Shown: positions 18,024 through 25,202 of the stretch, piece after piece | Layout of the letters: each line of letters opens with the position of its first letter | Numbering within the stretch: position 1 is the first letter of the stretch | The notes under the pieces: model-generated | Told to the model about the DNA's origin: nothing | The model's database searches: none | What the model saw: the letters and a program-made list of their open reading frames with translations, nothing else | Source of the DNA: Erythrobacter sp. SDW2 | GTDB lineage: Bacteria > Pseudomonadota > Alphaproteobacteria > Sphingomonadales > Sphingomonadaceae | DNA: 64,000 bases | Direction: 5' to 3' | Assembly (NCBI RefSeq): GCF_021431965.1 | Contig: NZ_CP090370.1 | Location: 124,001-188,000, forward strand | Position numbers and translations under genes: made by a program

Positions 18024-18788
18024 TTGTCCCGCCTGCGTCCCTTGCCCGATCCCGACACCTTCCCGGCGCTCGATCCGGCCTTCGTCCATGCCCGGCCCGC
18101 CGAAGGTCTCGGTGACGACCAGCCACCGCCGCGCATCTTGTTGCTCTACGGCTCCCTGCGGGAGCGCTCGTATTCGCGCCTCGCGGTCGAGGAAGCTGCT
18201 CGATTGCTCCAGCTGTTCGGCGCCGAGACGCGCATCTTCGATCCCTCCAACCTGCCGCTGCCCGATCAAATTAACGGTGACGACCATCCTGCCGTTTACG
18301 AGCTGCGCGAGCACGCTTTCTGGTCCGAAGGCATGGTGTGGTGCAGTCCAGAGCGCCACGGTCAGATCACGGGCATCATGAAGACCCAGATCGATCACCT
18401 GCCGCTCAGCATCGGAGGCATGCGCCCTACTCAGGGGCGGACGCTGGCAGTCATGCAGGTCTCGGCCGGCTCGCAGTCCTTCAACTCGGTCAACACGCTG
18501 CGACTCCTAGGCCGCTGGATGCGGATGTTTACCATCCCTAACCAATCCAGCGTGCCCAAGGCATACGAGGAGTTCGACGAGGCCGGCCGTATGAAGCCAT
18601 CTTCGCTCTACGACCGCATCGTCGATGTGATGGAAGAACTGGTCCGCTTCACGGTGCTGTTACGGCCACACGCAGAACAACTCGTTGATCGCTACTCCGA
18701 GCGCAAGGATCGGAATGAGCCAGTGATAACCCCGGCCGACGATGCGGCTATCGTCACAAGAACATTGTCCGAAGAAGAGAGACGATGA
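18024..18788 (+). CDS. arsH: ArsH NADPH-dependent FMN reductase
   Basis: This 254-residue flavoprotein has the ArsH core: [12 protein letters not shown] for the FMN phosphate loop, then [20 protein letters not shown] and [20 protein letters not shown]. ArsH oxidises trivalent organoarsenicals and gives resistance to them and to redox stress. I place the start at a TTG (18024) with GGAGA a few bases upstream; no ATG fits the N-terminus. It overlaps the next small gene. Confidence 0.92.
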   Translation: MSRLRPLPDPDTFPALDPAFVHARPAEGLGDDQPPPRILLLYGSLRERSYSRLAVEEAARLLQLFGAETRIFDPSNLPLPDQINGDDHPAVYELREHAFWSEGMVWCSPERHGQITGIMKTQIDHLPLSIGGMRPTQGRTLAVMQVSAGSQSFNSVNTLRLLGRWMRMFTIPNQSSVPKAYEEFDEAGRMKPSSLYDRIVDVMEELVRFTVLLRPHAEQLVDRYSERKDRNEPVITPADDAAIVTRTLSEEERR

Positions 18789-19006
18789 CCAGGACTGTTT
18801 TGGAGCAGGTCAAAGCGTTCGTTGAACGTCTTAAGCCTGAGGCGGTTTGCGACGACTGTATCACGGAACGTCTCAATTTGTCGGTTCGGCAGCACGCCAA
18901 TCACAAGACGCGCGAGCTTGCAGGAATTGCTGGCTTCCAACGACAGATCGGCCACTGCGCCCTGTGCAACGCGCAAAAGAAGGTAATCTGCGTCATGCGC
19001 ACGTGA
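18785..19006 (+). CDS. Small Cys-rich protein of the ars operon
   Basis: This 73-residue basic protein has two CxxC pairs, CDDC (residues 22-25) and CALC (about 58-61), that could form a zinc ribbon. The N-terminus is helical ([13 protein letters not shown]). It overlaps arsH and ends the operon. I do not recognise a named family; the pairs suggest a small zinc-binding, perhaps DNA-binding, protein. No terminator is obvious after it. Confidence 0.65.
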   Translation: MTRTVLEQVKAFVERLKPEAVCDDCITERLNLSVRQHANHKTRELAGIAGFQRQIGHCALCNAQKKVICVMRT

Positions 19007-19334
19007 AGCGCGAACAACCAATCCGCTCCTTGTCCGGTATGAAGCCAGCATCGGGCTGAAAAATATTCATGCGACTGTGGTGCGATCACGCCTGGCGCAA
19101 TTTATCCCGCAATTTCCGATTTCGAGCGATTGCGGGATAAGTCGCAGAAATCATGGCATGTGCGAGCGTCATGGTGGTCCCGACAGAATCCTGTGCTTCA
19201 ATCAAAGCGAACACATGAGATCGGCTTCGACAGGCTTTTCTAAGCCTCGTCAATTGGCGAAGATCCTGCCTGGCACCTCAAGCCCAGTCGGCCAAAATTC
19301 AAATCAAGATCGTGCGTGAGTGGTGTAATAGCCT
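19007..19334. other. Gene-free junction between ars and conjugation modules
   Basis: No convincing gene is present; the frames are short and lack ribosome sites. The one clear element is the 12-bp inverted repeat at 19102-19140, which marks the join between the resistance cargo and the transfer region. Confidence 0.5.
19102..19140. repeat. Inverted repeat at the cargo/transfer junction
   Basis: Perfect 12-bp arms TTATCCCGCAAT and ATTGCGGGATAA are separated by 15 bases. No T-run follows on either side, so it is a poor terminator. The shape could suit a recombinase or resolvase site, or a regulator operator, but no recombinase gene is in the window. Confidence 0.45.
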
Positions 19335-19550
19335 TCATTTAAGCCGCGTCGCTATCCAGGCCTCCACTTCATCTTCTGCCCATGCCACCGAGTATCCACC
19401 CAGTGGCACCGGCTTTGGAAACTTGCCCTCGCTCATCCAGCGATAGATCGTCGAACGGCCAAGCCCGACACGGTGCTGAACCTCGGGCAAGCGAATGAGA
19501 CGAGTGACCCGACGGGATTCGGTCGCTCCCTTGTCGATCTCTTCACCCAC
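19335..19550 (-). CDS. AlpA family DNA-binding regulator
   Basis: This 71-residue protein matches the AlpA/excisionase-like helix-turn-helix: RLPEVQHRVGLGRSTIYRWMSEGKFPKPVPLG, then AWAEDEVEAWIATRL. Such proteins regulate integrases or act as excision factors on mobile elements. The GTG at 19550 is preferred because it overlaps the stop of the upstream regulator (GTGGGTGA); the frame could start further upstream. The two genes form a leftward pair opposed to the tra operon. Confidence 0.75.
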   Translation of the reverse strand: MGEEIDKGATESRRVTRLIRLPEVQHRVGLGRSTIYRWMSEGKFPKPVPLGGYSVAWAEDEVEAWIATRLK

Positions 19551-20034
19551 GACGGCCTCCTTCGCCACCCGCGAAGACATCGCCAAGCAGCGCATCCTTG
19601 CGCTCGAGCTCGTCGATGTGGTCGGAGAGCAGGCGCGCAACCCGGTGCGCGGTGCCTTTGGCCCAACGCGGCTTCACGTCATGAACCTGGTTGCCCAAAA
19701 CACGTTCGAGCGCTGAAGGCAGTTCGCCGGAAAAGTCCTCGAAGAATTGCGCGAGGTCCGATTGCAGCCACGCAATCGCGTGATCGCCGCTGCTGACGAG
19801 GAACAGCAGCAGGTGCGCATGAGGAGCGACGCCGCACGCGGCGAGAATTCGCAAGGCTTCGCCGAGGCTAGCCGAGCGTTCGCCGGCAAGGACGCGGCGC
19901 AGCGCATCCTTATGGATCTGCGCGTCGCGCGCGATGTCGCAGCGTGCACGACCGCTGGCTTCGACGGCTGCCAAAAGCAGCCGGGCGAGGTCGGCGCGAA
20001 CCTGTTGTTCGGCAAAGAGCGCCATGTTGGTCAT
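19543..20034 (-). CDS. XRE-like helix-turn-helix regulator
   Basis: This 163-residue protein has a helix-turn-helix near residues 32-70 (CDIARDAQIHKDALRRVLAGERSASLGEALRILAACG). An amphipathic C-terminal half (DLAQFFEDFSGELPSALERVLGN) follows and may serve dimerisation. It is divergent from traA; the promoter region between them carries two SOS-type boxes. It is likely a repressor of the transfer operon or of its own pair, but this is inference from place. I do not recognise a named family member. Confidence 0.65.
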   Translation of the reverse strand: MTNMALFAEQQVRADLARLLLAAVEASGRARCDIARDAQIHKDALRRVLAGERSASLGEALRILAACGVAPHAHLLLFLVSSGDHAIAWLQSDLAQFFEDFSGELPSALERVLGNQVHDVKPRWAKGTAHRVARLLSDHIDELERKDALLGDVFAGGEGGRRG

Positions 20035-20105
20035 CGACGAATCCTTATCTCTAGAAGTGATCGACTCACCGCTAACCGCGAAGGAAGCCTGTAGGAAAAC
20101 AAAAA

Positions 20106-20120
20106 GAACATTAAGAGAAC
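20106..20120 (+). promoter_or_regulatory. LexA-type SOS box 1
   Basis: GAAC, seven bases (ATTAAGA), GAAC: the direct-repeat form bound by LexA in alphaproteobacteria. It lies 72 bp upstream of the leftward HTH gene and about 280 bp before traA. It could control either side. Confidence 0.6.
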
Positions 20121-20346
20121 ATAGAGGAAGGGCCGAATCAGCTTCCTTCGACGATTCGCGCGCATTTCGGTCGTGTTCGCGCTCATCGCGGCTCGCTTCG
20201 CTCAGACGCCGGCACAGTCGGCGCTGCTCCGCAATCGGCTTGCGCGAATCCCGTCCATCGCACCTTCCGATGTCGCTTTTTGCTTGGTCGCCACCCCCAA
20301 AAATCCAGTTCCCGATTTCCTACAGCCCGGCTCCGGGGAGAGGAAA

Positions 20347-20361
20347 GAACATACAGCGAAC
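20347..20361 (+). promoter_or_regulatory. LexA-type SOS box 2, next to traA
   Basis: GAAC, seven bases (ATACAGC), GAAC, ending 41 bp before the traA ATG. Its place over the likely traA promoter is where a repressor would act. Two perfect boxes within 256 bp are far more than chance predicts for such a short region. Confidence 0.65.
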
Positions 20362-20402
20362 GCATCGCTGGCTGATGTTCAATCCTCTCGGAGTTTCCAT
20401 CC

Positions 20403-20735
20403 ATGACCACCAAGACCGCCCTTCCTGCCCAAGGACGCACGCCCAACCGCGTTCGGGGCCGCGATTACGTCCTCCCGGCCTGCGTGGCACTCGCCTGCGC
20501 CGGTGCCGCCTTTGCCGGCGCAGATACCACCTTCGATCCCGCGCTCACCAAGTTCACCGACTTCCTCGAAGGCTCCGGCGGCAAGATCATCACCGTGCTC
20601 AGCCTCGCGGGCGGTCTGATCGGTCTCGCCTCAGGGCGCTTTTCGCTCGGCCAGGTCGCAGTCCCGGTCGGCGTCGGGATCGGTGTAGGCACCGGCGTGC
20701 CGATCGTCACCTCGGTCGTGACCGCGGTCATCTGA
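20403..20735 (+). CDS. traA: TraA-like propilin of the F-type transfer system
   Basis: This 110-residue protein has a signal region cleaved near AGAAFAGAD and two hydrophobic helices joined by a short turn (ITVLSLAGGLIGLASG and VAVPVGVGIGVGTGVPIVTSVV), the layout of VirB2/TraA pilins. It is the first gene of the operon, as in F. Pilin subunits are stored in the inner membrane and built into the mating pilus. Pilins diverge fast, so the call leans on size, topology and place. Confidence 0.8.
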   Translation: MTTKTALPAQGRTPNRVRGRDYVLPACVALACAGAAFAGADTTFDPALTKFTDFLEGSGGKIITVLSLAGGLIGLASGRFSLGQVAVPVGVGIGVGTGVPIVTSVVTAVI

Positions 20736-20766
20736 TCAGCGGATCCGGTCACGACAGGAGGGCGGC

Positions 20767-21054
20767 ATGGCCGACAGGTACCTTGTTCCACGGCGGCTCG
20801 ACGACCCGGAGCTTATCGGCTTCTGGACCATCGACGAGTTTGCAGGGATTCTCATTCCCTTCGCCTGGGGCATTCTCTCGCAGCATATCTTCATCGGTAT
20901 CGGCCTGGCCGCCGGGGCCTGGCTTGCCTTGCGGAAGGCAAAGGCACGCGGCGCCGGTTCGGCACTGGTGCATGCTGCGTACTGGTACCTGCCCGGGAGC
21001 TTTCTCGGGCTGAAAGCCACGCCGCCCTCCCACTGCCGCCTGTTGGCGGGCTGA
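20767..21054 (+). CDS. traL: TraL pilus assembly protein
   Basis: This 95-residue protein begins with a TraL-like YLVPRRLDDPELIGFWTIDEF segment. One or two membrane helices follow (FAGILIPFAWGILSQHIFIGIGLAAGAWLAL, then a basic tail). TraL is the VirB3-like inner-membrane part of the F-type secretion system. It follows traA by 31 bp and precedes traE by 12 bp. Confidence 0.88.
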   Translation: MADRYLVPRRLDDPELIGFWTIDEFAGILIPFAWGILSQHIFIGIGLAAGAWLALRKAKARGAGSALVHAAYWYLPGSFLGLKATPPSHCRLLAG

Positions 21055-21066
21055 GGGAGGCAAACC

Positions 21067-21636
21067 ATGCGAGCAGAATTCGCACACGAACAGGCGCAGA
21101 CCTACCTCCGGCAACGCAACCGCTTTGCCGGGTTGGCAGGTGTCCTGGGCCTGACCACGCTGGTCAGCCTCGGCGCTGCGGTCACCCGCGACGAGCAGGT
21201 GGTGCTGGTGCCGATCACCGCCGAGCGGATCACCGTCTCGAGCGGCGGGATCGACGCGCCCTATCTCGAGCTCGTCACCCGCGACACCTCGCTGATGCTC
21301 CTTAATCGCGCACCCGAAAGCCTCGACTACTGGATGGCGAACATCCTGAAGCTCGCCGATCCCGCCGCGCACGGCCGCCTCAAATCCGAGCTCGTCAGAA
21401 TCGTCGAGGAACAGCGCGGCTCGGACATCAGCCAGGCCTTCGTGATCGCGGAAATGCATGTCGATCCCAAGGCCCTGACCTCGACCGTCACCGGCACGCT
21501 CAAGACCTTTGTCGGCGCGCAGGTGATCGCGAGCCAGCGCCGCTCCTTCCGTTTCCGCTGGTCGAAGCATGGCCTCAGCCTCGCGCTCGCCGGCTTCGAA
21601 CAACTTCCCACCGACAAGGAGGAACCCGGCCAATGA
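21067..21636 (+). CDS. traE: TraE pilus assembly protein
   Basis: This 189-residue protein has an N-terminal membrane helix (LAGVLGLTTLVSLGAAV, about residues 20-38) and a periplasmic domain containing YLELVTRDTSLMLLNRAPESLDYWMANILKLADP, as in TraE. It is the VirB8 analogue and helps place the channel components. It overlaps traK. Confidence 0.9.
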   Translation: MRAEFAHEQAQTYLRQRNRFAGLAGVLGLTTLVSLGAAVTRDEQVVLVPITAERITVSSGGIDAPYLELVTRDTSLMLLNRAPESLDYWMANILKLADPAAHGRLKSELVRIVEEQRGSDISQAFVIAEMHVDPKALTSTVTGTLKTFVGAQVIASQRRSFRFRWSKHGLSLALAGFEQLPTDKEEPGQ

Positions 21637-22448
21637 GCCTTCTCCCATCTCCCCTCGCTGCTGCGCTTGCCGGAACCGGCCTTGCCTGTTTCGCGATCGG
21701 CGCGACAAGGCGCCCCGATCCCGGGCTCAAGCTGACCGGCCTCGCCGTAATCGCCTTCGCGCTCGCGCCGGTCCCGGCGCATGCCGACCAGTTCGTCGAA
21801 GCTGCCGACAATGCGACCATCGACTGCGAACTCGCCCGCGGCGAACTCACCCGGATCGCGCTCATCGATGATGGCTTTGCCAATGTCTCGAAGATTGCGA
21901 GCGGCTTTCCCTACAACGACTTCCAGGTGACGCACGAGCCGGTGCGCGGAGACATCTATATCTCCGTGCCCCCGCAGTTTGCCGCTGGCCGGGTCAGCTT
22001 CTTTGCGACCAGCAAGGCGGGCTATGTCTACAAGTTCGCCTGCCGCCTCGGCGGTGAGGAAGCGACCCAGCTTTTCATCACCAATCCCGCGCTGGCTAAA
22101 GCCGCGGCTACCGAATGGGAAACCGAGACCGGCCCCGAGGACGCTGCGATCCGCCTGATCGAGGCGATGGCGAGCGATGCCGTCCTGCCCGGGTTCACTG
22201 CCCGCGCCGAACTCTCTGCTCCGCGCCGTACCGGCGGGATCGAGGTCCAGCTGGTCGCGGAATACCAGGGCGATGAACTCACCGGACAGCGCTTCCTCGT
22301 ACGCAACCTCGGCCAGGAGAGCCTTGCGCTTGGCTCCGAGCGCGAAGGTCCCGCAGGCGCGCTCGCCTTTGCCTATGGCCGCGATGCACTCGCTCCCGGT
22401 GAAGCGACCAGTGCCTTCCTTGTCTTTGCCAAGGGAGGGCTCGACTGA
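21633..22448 (+). CDS. traK: TraK, outer-membrane core secretin-like protein
   Basis: This 271-residue protein has a signal sequence ending near PVPAHADQ and a beta-rich domain (ISVPPQFAAGRVSFFATSKAGYVYKFACRLGG). TraK is the VirB9-like part of the F-type outer-membrane core and works with TraB and TraV, which are both present. It overlaps traE and traB. Confidence 0.88.
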   Translation: MSLLPSPLAAALAGTGLACFAIGATRRPDPGLKLTGLAVIAFALAPVPAHADQFVEAADNATIDCELARGELTRIALIDDGFANVSKIASGFPYNDFQVTHEPVRGDIYISVPPQFAAGRVSFFATSKAGYVYKFACRLGGEEATQLFITNPALAKAAATEWETETGPEDAAIRLIEAMASDAVLPGFTARAELSAPRRTGGIEVQLVAEYQGDELTGQRFLVRNLGQESLALGSEREGPAGALAFAYGRDALAPGEATSAFLVFAKGGLD

Positions 22449-23764
22449 TGGCCAAGGCAACACAGAAGGACGCCGAAAAGAGGCCTCTGCCGGGCTCGCC
22501 GGAAGCGCGAGAACGCGGACGGCGCAACCTCAACTCGCAGATCGCGCAGCGCCAGAAGATGCTGCTCGCCGGGATCGGGGCCATCGCGCTCATCGGCGGC
22601 GGGATGTTCATCTTCGGCAGCGATGGCGGCAAGGACGGCACCGATGCCAATGGTGCGGCGACGATCGACACCGGCGGCCTCGTCAATCGTAACCTCTCGC
22701 AGCGCGAGTTCGTCGCTAGCTACGGTAACCGGCTCGATGCACAGGGCCGCGCGATCAAGGATCTGCAGCAATCGCAGCTGCCGCGACCCGAGATCGAGCA
22801 GGAGCTCGAAGCCCTTCGCAGCGAGAACGCGCAGATGCGCTCCGACGGCCAGGCAGCGATCGACGCGATCTCGGCCGAGAATGCCAATCTGCGTTCGCAG
22901 CTTAGCGACGCTGCAAAAGCACCTGCAGCCGCACCGCCGCTGCCGCCGCCACCGGCCTATGGCCCCGGCGTCGGCACCGGCGGAGCTGTCCAGCCACCAC
23001 AAGGAGCGCCGGAAACGCAGGGCGGACAGCTCAGCCTGATGAGTTTCGGCACGGAGACAGGCAAGGACGGCAAGCCGCGCGCGGCAGAGACTGCGCCGGC
23101 CTTGCTGCTCGAAGCAAGCCGCGATTACCTGCCGCCCAACAGCTACGCACCGGCAACGGTCATCGTGGGCGTCGACGCCTCGACCGGCGTTGCCAGCCAG
23201 AGCGATCCGCTTCCCGTGGTGCTCCGGATCACCGGACCGGCCCGCTCGGTGATGCGCGGCAACATGCTGCTCACCACCGACATTACCGGCTGCCTCGTCA
23301 ATGGCGCGGCGCGCGGCGATCTCTCGGCGGAGAAGGTCTACGTCAAGCTGGTGCGCATGACCTGCGCGCAGCCCGGTGGCCGCTTCGCGGTCAGCGAGGT
23401 CAAGGGGTTCATCTCCTTTGCCGGAAAGTCGGGTGTGCGTGGCCGCGTGGTCAGCCGCGAAGGCAGCCTTGTCAGCCAGGCGCTGCTGGCCGGGATCGTT
23501 GGCGGCTTCGGGCGCGGATTTTCCGCCAACGCCAACGGCATCTTCACCGGCCAGGTCGGCGCCAACGGTCAGCGCGAGGCGCTGTCGCCGACCGACATTC
23601 TCGCCGGTGGCTTTGGCCAGGGTGCCGGCGAAGCCGCCGACACCGTCAGCCGATACCTCATCGAACGCGCCGAACAATACCAACCCGTCGTCGAGATGCC
23701 GACCGGCATCGAGGTCGAGATCGTCTTTCTCGACGGCGTCCACGTCAGGAGCCCCTCCAAATGA
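22448..23764 (+). CDS. traB: TraB, VirB10-like channel protein
   Basis: This 438-residue protein has a short cytoplasmic start, one membrane helix near residues 38-58 (LLAGIGAIALIGGGMFIFG), a coiled-coil stretch (EIEQELEALRSENAQMRSD), a Pro-rich linker and the C-terminal VirB10/TrbI-type domain (residues about 210-430, with GKSGVRGRVVSREGSLV). It spans the envelope and links inner and outer membrane complexes. It overlaps both neighbours. Confidence 0.93.
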   Translation: MAKATQKDAEKRPLPGSPEARERGRRNLNSQIAQRQKMLLAGIGAIALIGGGMFIFGSDGGKDGTDANGAATIDTGGLVNRNLSQREFVASYGNRLDAQGRAIKDLQQSQLPRPEIEQELEALRSENAQMRSDGQAAIDAISAENANLRSQLSDAAKAPAAAPPLPPPPAYGPGVGTGGAVQPPQGAPETQGGQLSLMSFGTETGKDGKPRAAETAPALLLEASRDYLPPNSYAPATVIVGVDASTGVASQSDPLPVVLRITGPARSVMRGNMLLTTDITGCLVNGAARGDLSAEKVYVKLVRMTCAQPGGRFAVSEVKGFISFAGKSGVRGRVVSREGSLVSQALLAGIVGGFGRGFSANANGIFTGQVGANGQREALSPTDILAGGFGQGAGEAADTVSRYLIERAEQYQPVVEMPTGIEVEIVFLDGVHVRSPSK

Positions 23765-24633
23765 ACTACAATGACTCGCCGCCGGGCCTGAAGGCCCGCG
23801 CCGCCCACCTTGCCCTTGCCCTCTCGAGCGCCGCCGCCGTGCTGACGCTCGGCGTCTCTGCCGTCACCGCCATGCCTGCGAGCGCTGCCGGCATGGCCAG
23901 CGATGTCGCGCAGGCACTGAAACTGCGGCTGCCCAAGACCCCGATCGATGCGATCAGCTGCGACACGCTGGGCCCCTGGTGCGAAGTCGTCTCGGGCGAC
24001 ACGCTGTTCTACATCGACGAGACCGCCCGCTATCTATTCGTGGGCCGTCTCTACGACATGGAAGAGCGGCGCGACGTGACCGCCGCCCGCCTGCTCGAAC
24101 TCAATCCCGACCTGCTTGCGGCCGGTGCGGCACGCGTAGCGAGCGATGCGCCGGCGGGACGCGACGAAGCGCCTGTGCAGGCGGCCGCCAGCCATGTCGA
24201 CCTCTCGTCGCTTCCGGTTGCCGGCGCGATCCATTGGGGCAACCCCAAGGGCGAACGCCTGGTCGTCTTCTCGGATTTCCAGTGCGGCTACTGCCAACGC
24301 CTGACCGCTGAACTCGCCAAGGCCAAGGTTATGATCGAAGAGCGGCCGATCTCGATCTTTAACGCGGCGAGCCGCAAGATTTCCGAGGCGGTATTGTGCG
24401 CCAAGGATCCGGCAAAGGCGCTGCATGCGGCCTACGCCGGTCAGGCACCGGCGAGTGCCAAGACCTGCAAGGACGCCAAGGCGCTCGATGCCAACGAAGC
24501 CTTCGCTAAGGCCAACGGGTTTGCCGGAACTCCGGTCATTGTGCGCGCCCGCGATGGGGCGGTGCTTCATGGCTACCGCGATGCCGCGGCGATCCGCCGC
24601 TTCGTCGCCGAGGGCAAGGGAGAGGCGCAATGA
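23761..24633 (+). CDS. DsbC-like disulfide isomerase of the transfer system
   Basis: This 290-residue exported protein has a signal peptide, a DsbC-like N-terminal dimerisation part and a thioredoxin fold with the active site FSDFQCGYCQRL. It lies between traB and traV, where sphingomonad F-type systems often carry a DsbC. It would help fold the Cys-rich TraN and TraU and other mating proteins. The cis-Pro loop (GFAGTPVIV) is present. Confidence 0.88.
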   Translation: MNYNDSPPGLKARAAHLALALSSAAAVLTLGVSAVTAMPASAAGMASDVAQALKLRLPKTPIDAISCDTLGPWCEVVSGDTLFYIDETARYLFVGRLYDMEERRDVTAARLLELNPDLLAAGAARVASDAPAGRDEAPVQAAASHVDLSSLPVAGAIHWGNPKGERLVVFSDFQCGYCQRLTAELAKAKVMIEERPISIFNAASRKISEAVLCAKDPAKALHAAYAGQAPASAKTCKDAKALDANEAFAKANGFAGTPVIVRARDGAVLHGYRDAAAIRRFVAEGKGEAQ

Positions 24634-25202
24634 GCCGGCTCCCGATCCTTCGCGCCGTGGTACTCGCCGCGCCGCTCCTTTTGGCCAGTGGCTGCGCCAG
24701 CCTTGGCGGCAACGTCAAAGGCAGCTTTGCCTGCCGTGCTCCCGAAGGGACCTGTGCGCCCACCTCCACGATCGATGCCGGGGCGACCGGCATCAAGAAG
24801 GCTGACACGTCTGGCGCGCATCGGACGGTGACCCCGACCGGGGAAGCGGTTCGCCGCCTGCAGATCGTGTTGACGGGATACCGTGACGCGGCGGGCCGCG
24901 ACCATGAGGCGCGCGTCGTTCACCTGACGCTGCCCGAACAGGCAGGCACAGGCTGGCGCGCCCCGCAGGGCCGCCGCGAAGTGCTGCGCTCGCTGGCATC
25001 GACCATTGCCGCGACGCGCGAGGGCAACCCCGCACCTGAATTCCAACCCACAGACACATTGCCGGAACAACTGTTCATCCCCTCGCAGCCCGTTCCGGCG
25101 ATGCCCGGCGCTGACGCGCCGGAACCCGGGGGACCTGGCTCGTTTTCTCCTCCCCGCGAGCCGGTCCCCCAACCTGACATGACCGAAGGAGAGAGCCAGT
25201 GA
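24630..25202 (+). CDS. traV: TraV outer-membrane lipoprotein
   Basis: This 190-residue protein has a lipoprotein signal with the lipobox LASGC, then two further Cys residues (FACRAPEGTCAP) as in TraV. It anchors TraK and TraB in the outer membrane as the VirB7-like part. The C-terminal half is Pro-rich and poorly conserved. It overlaps the neighbouring genes by four bases. Confidence 0.85.
   Translation: MSRLPILRAVVLAAPLLLASGCASLGGNVKGSFACRAPEGTCAPTSTIDAGATGIKKADTSGAHRTVTPTGEAVRRLQIVLTGYRDAAGRDHEARVVHLTLPEQAGTGWRAPQGRREVLRSLASTIAATREGNPAPEFQPTDTLPEQLFIPSQPVPAMPGADAPEPGGPGSFSPPREPVPQPDMTEGESQ

Larger units (their letters stand above)
20035..20402. promoter_or_regulatory. Divergent control region of the tra operon
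   Basis: This 368-bp region separates the leftward regulators from traA and contains no credible gene. It holds two perfect GAAC-N7-GAAC boxes and the traA ribosome site (GGAG about 12 bases before the ATG). I cannot assign -35 and -10 elements with confidence. Confidence 0.6.
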
